Origin: Candidatus Ribeiella danica
Lineage (GTDB): Bacteria > Chloroflexota > Chloroflexia > Chloroflexales > Roseiflexaceae
DNA length: 52,173 nt
Direction of reading: 5' to 3'
NCBI GenBank assembly: GCA_016717335.1
Contig: JADKFS010000005.1
Coordinates: forward strand, 1 to 52,173
The stretch's first letter is position 1. Every line of letters begins with the position of its first letter. Under the pieces are notes generated by a model. That model saw only the letters and a list, made by a program, of their open reading frames with translations, was not told the DNA's origin and did no database searches. The position numbers and the translations under genes are program-made. This document shows positions 19,800 to 28,125 of this stretch, piece by piece.

Positions 19800-20229
19800 G
19801 CGCGAGACATTACATCAGCCAAAGGAAGGAGGACGTCCGCTGCCTGATCGCTGTGGGATATCGGACAGATGGCCCTGGAGTCTGTCCAGCAGGGCATCGA
19901 GAATGCCGTTGAAGCAGGTTCAGCGGCTATTGGCGCGCAGTTACAGAGCCTTCGACATCAGCTGAGACACCACAGGATCAGGAGTCGTTGACCCGGCCAG
20001 GGAACGCGCGAGATTGAAGTGACAGAGAACGGGGTAGCCATCCGACAAGCGATGTGTCACTCGTCGCTCGATAGGCATACGTGGAGGCAATCGCCCACTG
20101 CCATCATCGCCTCACCCGCATCATCTTGGTATGCTTGTCTCGCCCTGCCCAGTTCGTCCCGCGCCCTGCTCCTAGCCTGGTTGTACGGAAAACAGATCTA
20201 CGTGCGTTTCTTACACTAATCCCGCGGAG
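19800..20229. other. Gene-free stretch
   Basis: No supported gene is visible here. A 40-codon open frame beginning at 19868 (MALESVQQGIENAVEAG) has no recognisable family or ribosome site and may be a remnant. Confidence 0.4.
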
Positions 20230-20262
20230 CTGCGTTTGCCAAGACGCTCTCGCCAAACGCAG
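20230..20262 (+). terminator. Hairpin before the giant surface protein
   Basis: CTGCGTTTG and CAAACGCAG pair over 9 bp around a 15-base loop, 30 bases before the start at 20293. It could be a leader structure or a terminator; no T-run follows. Confidence 0.35.
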
Positions 20263-20292
20263 TGCAAAGATGTGCCGAGAGGCCAACGAACG

Positions 20293-23241
20293 ATGCACGT
20301 CGCCTATCCCCGCCCCCGTCCATTCGCTGCCCCGCAGCGACGTCTGCCGATCGCGCTGCTCGCCCTGCTGGTGCTGGCTGCCGTGCTGACACCTTCCCCA
20401 CGGACGGTGCTGGTCACAAGGCCGACCTCTGCTAGGTCCATCGCTGCACCCGACTTCGGCAACCTGCCCGTCCTGTTTGTCGCCAACCAGGGCCAGCTCG
20501 ATCCCCAGGTGGCCTATACTGTGCAGGGCAGTGATAAGACGCTGTATTTCACCCTCGACGGCGTAACGTTCGCGCTGGACGCCCCGGCTGCGCATTCCAC
20601 AGCCAACGACCCGAGCGCGCCCCGAGCGCCGCTTCGATCGCCCCCCGGTGCCCAACTCAACCAGCCTGCAGCGCTGGGTGGTCAGCTCGATTTCGTTGGC
20701 GCGAACCCCAGGTTCAACCGCGCGGCGAGGCGCCGGCCGAGACGATCGTCTCCTACTTCAAGGGCCGGCCAGACAGGTGGCGCACCGGTATCCCCACCTA
20801 CACCCGATTGGTCTACTCCCAGCTGTGGCCGGGGATCGACTTGGTGTATGAGGGCACGGTCGACCGGCTGAAATACGGTTTGTCGTTCAGCCGGGCGCCG
20901 ACCACGCCAGATCCGGCTGGCCTACCGCGGCGCGACAGGCGTGGCGCTCAATGGCGCCAGGCGCTGGCGGTGACGACCCGCTGACCAGTTTTGCGGACGA
21001 CCCGCCGCAGGCCTACCCAGGCGGTAGACGGCGGGCAGGTGGCAGTCGGCATGGCCTATTCGCTGGATGCGCCGGGGCGGATGGGCGAGTGTCCTACGGC
21101 TTCCGGGTAGGCGCCTATGACCACAGCCGGCCGCTGGTTCTCGACCCGGCCGTGCTTATCTACGCCGGGTTCATTGGCGGCTCAGGCGATGATAGTGGCG
21201 AAAGTATCGCAGTCGATCGTACCGACTGCATCTATGTCAGTGGCTATACCGGGTCCGGGGCATTTTAGTTTTCCTGTGCAGACCGGACCAGATACGTCCC
21301 TACAACGGTGGTTCAGAGGACGCCTTCGTGGCGAAGGTGCGCCCCGATGGCGGTGGCCTGGTCTACGCCGGCTACCTCGGCGGTGCAGGTGACGACGATG
21401 GCACCAGTATCGCCGTCGACAGCACCGGCAGCGCCTATGTTGCCGGGTGGACTACCTCTACTGAGACCAGTTTCCCCGTGCTCGGCGGGCGGATCTGTCC
21501 TACAACGGTGGCGCCTGGGACGTGTTCGTGGCAAAAGTTCGCCCTGATGGCAGCGGGCTGGTCTATGCCGGCTACCTCGGCGGCACAGGTAACGATGATA
21601 GCCAGGGCATTGCTCTCCGCAGCGACGGCAGCGCCTATCTCACGGGCCGGACCACCTCCACCGAGGCGAGCTTCCCCGTGCTGAACGGACCCGACTTAAG
21701 CTACAACGGCGGCAGGGACGCGTTCGTGGCGAAAGTGCGCCCCGATGGCAGCGGGCTGTCCTACGCGGGCTATCTCGGCGGCGCGGATGTAGACTGGGGG
21801 CGGGGTATCGCGGTCGATAATGCCAACAGCGCCTACATCGTCGGCTGGACGATGTCCACCGAGACCAGTTTCCCCGTGCTGGGCGGGCCGGATGTGACGT
21901 ACAACGGCGGCGGTGACGCGTTCGTGGCGAAAGTGCGCGCCGACGGGCGTGCCCTGCTCTACGCCGGCTACCTTGGCGGCGCTGGCGCCGACAATGGCAG
22001 CGGTATTGCGGTCGACGGCGCCGGCAGCGCATATCTCGTTGGCTCTACCGGATCCAATGAGGCCAGCTTCCCCGTGCTGGGCGGACCGGACCTGACGCAC
22101 AACGGCGGGACCGGTGATGCCTTCGTGGCGAAGGTGCGTGTCAGCGGCAGCGGGCTGATCTACGCCGGCTACCTTGGCGGTACGGGCAGTGATTATGCCA
22201 GCGGTATTGCGGTCGACGGCGAGGGCAATGCGTATCTCACCGGTTCCACCGATTCTACTGAGGCGAGCTTTCCCGTGCTGGGCGGACCGGATCCTGACGT
22301 ACAACGGCGGGACCGGCGATGCCTTCGTGGCGAAGGTACGCGCCAGCGGCAGCGGGCTGACCTACGCCAGCTATCTCGGCGGAGCATCCGACGACATAGG
22401 CTTAGCCATCGCGGTCGGTAGTGACGGCAGTTCCTACGTCGCCGGCTGGACCTCGTCCCCTGAGCCCGGCTTCCCCGTACGGAACGGGCCCGACCTGACC
22501 TACAACGGCGGCATCGGCGATGCCTTCGTGGCCAAGATTAGCACGCAGGCCGTGCTCGTCAGCTCGCGCGACACCCTTCCCGCCGACGGCTCCGCGACGG
22601 CGACCCTAACCCTCTCCAACGCGCCGCCGGGCCTCCGCATCCGGCTGGTCCTCGCTCCTGGGAGTGTCGGCGCGCTCACTCCCGCCAGCGGCACGACCGA
22701 CGCCACCGGGATGTTCAGCGCTGCAATGACCTCGTCGTCACCCGGCGTGGCGGTTGTCAGCGCCGTGGGCCTGGAGGCCGGGCAGACCTACGGCGGCTCA
22801 GCGCGCGTGACGTTTACGGGTGGGCCGGACGTATTGCCGCCCAATGTCGGGCTGATCAACATCTCTGGCATTCAATCGCGCTATCCTCTGGAAGGGCGCT
22901 ATCTCCAGGGCATCCCCACCAAGAACCCGGTCACAGCGCGGGTAGACTGGTCTGGCGAAACGCCAGGCTACGTCGAGTTTACCGTCAATGGTGCGCAGCA
23001 CTATTACGAAGTCGCAGATATATCTGGCGCCACCCACACCTTCCAGATGGGTACCGATCTGCGTGAAGGAGACAATACGCTTGAGATCGTAGCCTTCTCC
23101 CAGGATAGACGGCAGCGCTCGCAGATACAAACGCGGCACATCTCCTTGATCCCGGCGCCCGCATGGCTGCTGAGCGTACTACAGAATGGCGCCTTGGGCC
23201 TAGTGAGCCTCGCCGGCTCGGAGGGCGCCGGCTACGAGTAA
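20293..23241 (+). CDS. Secreted SBBP-repeat beta-propeller protein, N-terminal part, frameshifted
   Basis: The start ATG 20293 follows GAGAGG and encodes a signal peptide (RRLPIALLALLVLAAVLTP). Next comes the conserved N-terminal domain of SBBP proteins (PVLFVANQGQLDPQVAYTVQ; later PTYTRLVYSQLWPGIDLVYE). From about 21150 to 22550 seven repeats of about 59 residues follow the pattern YAGYLGG-x6-GIAVD-x4-AYLVG-x6-FPV-x8-YNGG-x3-DAFVAKV. Seven units fit a seven-bladed propeller. An Ig-like segment (LVSSRDTLPADGSATATLTL) and a further beta-rich region end at TAA 23239-23241. Frames change several times between 20720 and 21520 and near 22300, mostly at YNGG repeat borders. The protein is probably extracellular or cell-surface. 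It most likely continues into the next open frame. Confidence 0.8.
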
Positions 23242-23248
23242 ACTGCCC

Positions 23249-26200
23249 ATGTCAACATCCGAGGGACTGAGCACCGGCGCCCCTGGCTTTGGCCCACCCG
23301 GATCGACCTCCAATATCGCCTTCTTCATCGGCGGTGGCTTCCGACTTCCGCTGAAGTGTGCTAGTCCGGCGGCTCTAACCATTGAGGGCGGTGTACAGCC
23401 GAAGATCGAACTGCTGTCAATTGAGCTGACGGGCGAGCTGCGCGGCACCGGGACACTTGAAGCGCGCGCAGTCGACTGCGAGATTCCGACTGTCAATGGC
23501 AATTTCCGCGTCGATTTGAAGCTCGCTGGACAAAAGAACTGGCCTGTCCTGGTATTCATTATCGACTTCATGGACCCCGGCGCCGGAACCGCGCTGGCGG
23601 CCGTCGTGCCCCACTCGCTGTTGGATGGGCTGGGCGACCTGTATCTCCAAGGCAACCTGAAGGGGTATCTCACTGCCGATGTGGCGTCCCTTGTTGATAC
23701 GGCTACGGCGCTCGAGTGGCGCAATACCCACCTCGGCGGCGGGCCGGGTATCGAAACCGGGTACCGCTTCAATATGCCCGGCTTCGAGATGAGGGTCTAC
23801 TTAGGCGCATCCGGTAGTGCCGACTTCTGGCACCCAGCACCACTGCACGAGCTATCCAATCTGACCTTTGACCATATCGCGCTCACGGGGGAGGCGGGGT
23901 ATAAGACGCGGGTCACATGGTTTGAACAGGAGAAGAAGGTCAAGGTCGAATGGCGCTATCCGCCGGCTTCGACACCGGCACGTATCGACGCCACCAACGT
24001 ACCGGCTGCCTGGCACTTGCCCGGCCACCCCCCATCCAGCCGTTCCACGCCCGCGATGCTCCAATTCAATACACTAGATGCGCCCGCCCTCCTGGCTACC
24101 AATGTCTACACCTACACTGAGCCGGCACTGGCGGCGCATCCGGCTACCGATAACGCGCTGCTGCTGTGGGTGCACGACGACTCAGCCAAGCCGGTCGGCC
24201 AGGCGCAGGAGCTGCGCTTCAGCCGCTGGAACGGCACGTCCTGGAGCACGCCCGCCGCAATCACGAACGACGCCTACCTCGACGGCGCACCGCAGGTGAC
24301 CTGGGATGCCGCCGGCAACGCCGTCGCGGTCTGGCAGCGCCTCAACACGGTACTGCCCGGCACGGCGACCTGGGATGCCACCATCGCGAAGCAGATCGAG
24401 ATCGCTACCGCGACCTACAACGCGGCCAGCGGCGCCTGGTCGCCCGTCACGCTGCTCACCAACAACGCAGCGCTGGACATCGCGCCGCAGCTCGCCCGTA
24501 ACCCCACCGGCCAGCTCTTGGCCGTCTGGCACCAGAATGCGGCCGGCCAGGCCCGGTGGCGATGCCAACAACCCCGACCGGATCATGGCCGCCTTCACCA
24601 GCGGCGGCTGGGGCACGCCCGCAGTCGCGGTGGATGGAATCCCCGGCCTGGTCGACCTGGCCGCCGGCTACGGCAGCGGGACGGCGACGATCGCCTACAC
24701 GCGCTATCTGCCCGCCACCGGAACGACCACGCCAACGCTCCAGCTCTTCACGAGCACCTGGGATGGCACGGCCTGGTCGGCGCCGGCGCGACTTACGAAT
24801 GATACCCTGGGCCACCGGGCCCCGCAGGTTGTCTATAACGCCGCCAATCAGCCGCTGCTGATCTGGCTAGCCGGAAATGCGCTGCGCGTGCGCAACCTGG
24901 CAACGGGCAGCGGCTCCGCGTTGGTGCTACCTGCAAACATCGGCAGCATCGACCAGCTGCGGATCGTGCGGGACCCCACCGGGAACATCGCGGCCGTCTT
25001 CACCGCACAGGCCGCGCAGCGCGATCTGTACGTGGCGCTCTACGATGCGGCCCACAATCTGTGGGGGCAGCCGCGCCGCCTGACCAGCAACGCTGCCAGC
25101 GAGGCCTACCCGACGCCGGCGCTTGATGCGAGCGGCCGGCTGCTGGCCGCCTACGCCTCCACCGCGATCGCCCACGAGACGCGCACCACTACGCTGCCCG
25201 ATTCGAGCCAGGTTGTTACCTACACGCTGCCGGTCGAGGGGCAGACCGACCTGTGGACGCTCGCGCATACCTTCCAGCGTAACCTGACGCTAACTGGCGA
25301 CAGCCTGACGCTATCAAACGCTCACCCCGTGCCGGGTGACAGTGTGACGCTGAGCGCGACGATCAGCAACACCGGCGATCTGGCGCTGGATGGGGTCACG
25401 GTTGGCTTCTACGACGGCAACCCAGCCTCGGGCGGCCAGCTGCTTGGCACACGCAGCCTATCCGGCCCGCTGGCCGCGGGTATCACCGCAACGCTCGCGC
25501 TCGACTACCCAATACCCTCCACGGGCGGCCCGCATACATTCTACGCTGTCGTCGACCCTGCCAACGTCATCGCCGAGTCGGACGAAACCGATAATACTGC
25601 CAGTCGGGCGGCCTTTGGCCCGGATCTGGAGATCAGCGACACCGCCGTGGACTCCTGGGGCGGGCGGGACGTGGGATTGCGCGTAGCGGTGCGCAACGTG
25701 GGCACCAGCCCCAGCCCGGCGACGACGCTGCGCTTCCGGCGCGGCACGTCGGCCGGCACGGTGGTGGCCAGCAACAGCGTGCCGGCGCTAGCCCCGGGCG
25801 CCGCAGTTACAGTGATAACACCCTGGAGCACCTCTGGGCTGGCGCCAGGCAGCTACCCATTCGCTGCAGTGGTCAACCAAGGCGACTTTGCCGAGACGTT
25901 CACGGCAAATAACAGCGCGCCGCTGACGCTGGCGGTCGGACCAGACCTAATGGTCAGCCCATACACAATCTGGCGCGCGCCCCAGCCCGACCACACATCG
26001 ATCATCGCTGCGCGGGTCTACAATATCGGCGCAGCGCCGGCGATGAACGTGACCGTCAATGTCTACCGGAGCTGGAAGTTTGATCCACTAACCTTGCTGT
26101 TCACGCGCACGATCGCGGCGCTCCCGGCGGGCGGATCGGCAGAGATTAGTGGCGTTGCGCAAGGGACGCTAGGCTGCGGCGTGTTCGTTCAGGTTGACCC

Positions 26201-26309
26201 CGCTCAGACAATCGCTGAGATCAGCCGGTCCAATAACCTGGCCGCACTGAGTGGAGATGGCACGCCGTGCATGGCGTGGCAGACCTACATGTCGCTGATG
26301 AAACGGTGA
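23249..26309 (+). CDS. C-terminal part of the giant surface protein, with CARDB domains
   Basis: About 1,020 residues without signal peptide and without a convincing ribosome site at ATG 23249, eight bases after the previous stop and in another frame. I take it as the continuation of the SBBP protein, giving about 2,000 residues in all. The first third is beta-rich and unrecognised. The middle has repeats of the type FSRWNGTSWSTPAAITND / TSTWDGTAWSAPARLTND, as in exo-sialidase-like propeller modules. The C-terminus holds three CARDB-type modules, each ending in a version of VIAESDETDNTA, FAETFTANNSAPL or IAEISRSNNLA. One frame change occurs near 24550. The role is probably adhesion or matrix; no enzyme motif was seen. 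Confidence 0.7.
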
Positions 26310-26372
26310 GGCGTGTGATAGGCACTGAAGCCTAATAACGCCGCGCGTCAGGACGATATGCACCCTCCCCAC

Positions 26373-26409
26373 GGCGCGGCGCCGGGGCTTCGCACTCCCC
26401 GCGCCGCGC
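26373..26409 (+). terminator. GC-rich hairpin after the surface protein gene
   Basis: GGCGCGGCGCCGGGG pairs almost perfectly with CCCCGCGCCGCG around a short loop, 64 bases after the stop at 26309. A T-tract is absent. The remaining part of 26310-26598 shows nothing else. Confidence 0.45.
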
Positions 26410-26598
26410 GTTGGGTGACCGGGCCGGCGTAGTCACGAGTGGATGCCAGCGGCTGCGGCCCCCGGCGTAGGAGTCATTGCGGGCTGTCGCCGATCATGCT
26501 CCTTGACGCGCGCAGCGCCCGCCAGAGCAACGCCGCCGGCTTAGCCGTGCGGTCGTTTACTCAGGTCTCAGCCTAAGCAAATCTCACCATCTCAACGC

Positions 26599-26628
26599 TC
26601 GACAAAGCATGATCACGTATGGTATGAT
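26599..26628 (+). promoter_or_regulatory. Promoter of the RHH-MazF operon
   Basis: TCGACA (26599-26604) and TATGAT (26623-26628) are 18 bases apart, and the -10 hexamer overlaps the operator palindrome. Confidence 0.55.
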
Positions 26629-26640
26629 ATTTCATCATAC
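26622..26640. promoter_or_regulatory. Palindromic operator of the toxin-antitoxin operon
   Basis: GTATGAT-atttc-ATCATAC is a perfect 7-bp inverted repeat with a 5-base spacer, 19 bases before the antitoxin start. RHH antitoxins bind such palindromes to autoregulate. Confidence 0.65.
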
Positions 26641-26659
26641 TTTGATAAGGAGCTGGAGC

Positions 26660-26902
26660 ATGCCAACAACCAAAGTGGCTGTGACCATTGATAGCGAGCT
26701 GCTCGCTCAAGTCGACCAGCTTGTCGCTCAGCACGTCTTTCCTAACCGCAGTAAAGCCATCCAGGCAGCATTGCAGGATAAACTCGCTCGCCTGCAGCGT
26801 AGTCGCCTCGCCCGCGAAAGCGCAAAACTCGATCCTCAACTGGAACAGGTGTTTGCCGAAGAAGGTATGCAGCAGGAGTTGTCGACGTGGCCCGAATATT
26901 AA
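26660..26902 (+). CDS. Ribbon-helix-helix antitoxin (MazE-like)
   Basis: An intact 80-residue protein. The N-terminal MPTTKVAVTIDSELLAQVDQ is an RHH beta-strand plus helix, followed by VFPNRSKAIQAALQDKLARL (second helix). The acidic C-terminus (DPQLEQVFAEEGMQQELSTW) would bind the toxin. AAGGAG lies upstream of ATG 26660. The gene overlaps the toxin gene by 16 bases, a standard toxin-antitoxin layout that couples translation. Confidence 0.9.
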   Translation: MPTTKVAVTIDSELLAQVDQLVAQHVFPNRSKAIQAALQDKLARLQRSRLARESAKLDPQLEQVFAEEGMQQELSTWPEY

Positions 26903-27225
26903 GAGGCGAAATTTGGTGGGCGGATCTCAATCCGGTTCGTGGCCATGAACAAGCCGGCATACGCCCAGTTCTCGTGATCAGTCATGATATCTTCAATCAC
27001 CGCTCGGGCACGGTAATCGCACTTGCTATTACCAGTCAAGCGCCAACAGCTGGCTTTCCGCTCACGCTGGAACTCATCACTGCGACTCTGCCAAAACGTT
27101 CTTGGGTCAAAATCAGTCAAATCCGTACACTCTCTGTCGAACGTCTCGCGAGCCGATTGGGTGCAATCACACCTGAGGAATTAGATGAAGTGATTGAAGG
27201 ATTGAACGAGATTGTTGCAAGCTAA
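26887..27225 (+). CDS. MazF/PemK-type endoribonuclease toxin
   Basis: An intact 112-residue toxin that starts with GTG at 26887 inside the antitoxin gene. RGEIWWADLNPVRGHEQAGI with RPVLVIS holds the conserved catalytic Arg, and ALAITSQ the conserved Thr of MazF-type RNases. The C-terminal region SWVKISQIRTLSVERL is also typical. MazF toxins cleave mRNA at short sequence motifs when the labile antitoxin is lost. It is one of few loci here with no frame damage. Confidence 0.93.
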   Translation: MARILRGEIWWADLNPVRGHEQAGIRPVLVISHDIFNHRSGTVIALAITSQAPTAGFPLTLELITATLPKRSWVKISQIRTLSVERLASRLGAITPEELDEVIEGLNEIVAS

Positions 27226-27322
27226 GCATTGCCATCTCGGTCTGCGGCCGAACACGTACATACACCCGACCGCCTTCGGCGCGAGATCGGTGCGATTTTA
27301 GCGCCAATTTGTGCAGCGCGTC

Positions 27323-27425
27323 TCAGCAAGCGTTGCCACTCCTCTGCGGCGCGGGCGCACCGCCACAGGCTGCCAACGCGATGCTCATAACGACGATCAG
27401 GAGAATTCGGTCGACAGATGGGCAT
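27323..27425 (-). pseudogene. Lipoprotein N-terminal remnant
   Basis: The minus strand encodes RILLIVVMSIALAACGGAPA, a lipoprotein signal with lipobox LAAC, but the frame stops about 15 residues later (TGA at 27323). ATG at 27425 is one base out of frame. Nothing recognisable follows, so it is a stump. Confidence 0.4.
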
Positions 27426-27530
27426 AGTAAGACGCCTCGTGTGAGCAGTTGACCATACGTAACAAAATACGCCATGTCTCGTTTCTCTGTTTGGTACTCT
27501 AGCAATCCTAAATGCGGTGAAGCTCGTCAG

Positions 27531-27848
27531 CTATAGCGATCCTACCAGAACCAAGAACCAAGAACCGACCGGTGCAGGCGGTCTATGCCTGTTTACAAAT
27601 GAGTTAGGATTGCTATATTTCCTGGCGAAATAGACGATCGTAGCATGCTCAGCCATCACGTCGGCATCCGTCCAATCACCTTTCACCGCCTCGACCGTAA
27701 ACCCGGCTTTCTCCAACAATAGCTGCAATTCATACCGAAAGCAATAGTTCGATATGAGCGTACGGGTATCGTCGGCCGTGAGTTGTCCAGCCGTAAACAG
27801 GAGCATCCGCATCTCGCTGATGATGCGTTGCTCAAGTTGGTCGACCAA
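27531..27848 (-). pseudogene. SAM-dependent methyltransferase C-terminal fragment
   Basis: The segment YCFRYELQLLLEKAGFTVEA, then VKGDWTDADVMAEHATIVYFARK, is the C-terminal end of class I methyltransferases (UbiE/type 11-like). The SAM-binding glycine loop is absent. After FARK the frame runs through a heptamer repeat (aaccaag, about 27548-27566). It is a fragment in a debris region. Confidence 0.5.
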
Positions 27849-27984
27849 CCAAGCCGATAAAGGAGTTTGTATTCGTCATGATCCTCCGGTGGTTTGCCAA
27901 TGGCTTGGGGCCAGGGATCGGGCAAGTGCGTGCGCGCGGCCTTCTGCCACAACGGCCAGAGCGTGGCATCGCAGTACGCAGCAC

Positions 27985-28110
27985 TACCGGATCATCACGT
28001 AGGTCGTGCCTGGGACAAGACCGTGTGTGCCGACCGTCGTCCACTCGCCGATCAAGACGCTGAAGGATTTGATCGCGGGGTTAGGTCGTGGCGCTTCGTG
28101 CTTTGATAAT
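27985..28110 (-). pseudogene. DUF1579/nitrobindin-like N-terminal fragment
   Basis: AIKSFSVLIGEWTTVGTHGL followed by VPGTT resembles the start of small beta-barrel proteins of the DUF1579/THAP4-like type (L-x-GxW pattern). The frame ends after about 30 residues. The region between it and the methyltransferase fragment encodes nothing recognised. Confidence 0.35.
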
Positions 28111-28113
28111 GTG

Positions 28114-28119
28114 TATAAT
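28114..28119 (+). promoter_or_regulatory. -10 box TATAAT, predicts a leaderless mRNA
   Basis: A consensus TATAAT ends seven bases before the ATG at 28126, so transcription should begin at or next to the start codon. A -35 box is weak. Confidence 0.5.
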
Positions 28120-28125
28120 TTGCCT

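Noticed and set aside
19388..19897. Minus-strand open frame of 169 codons beginning MPCWTDSRAICP
   Set aside because: It overlaps the TetR gene in the wrong frame; the HTH signature is in the adjacent frame.
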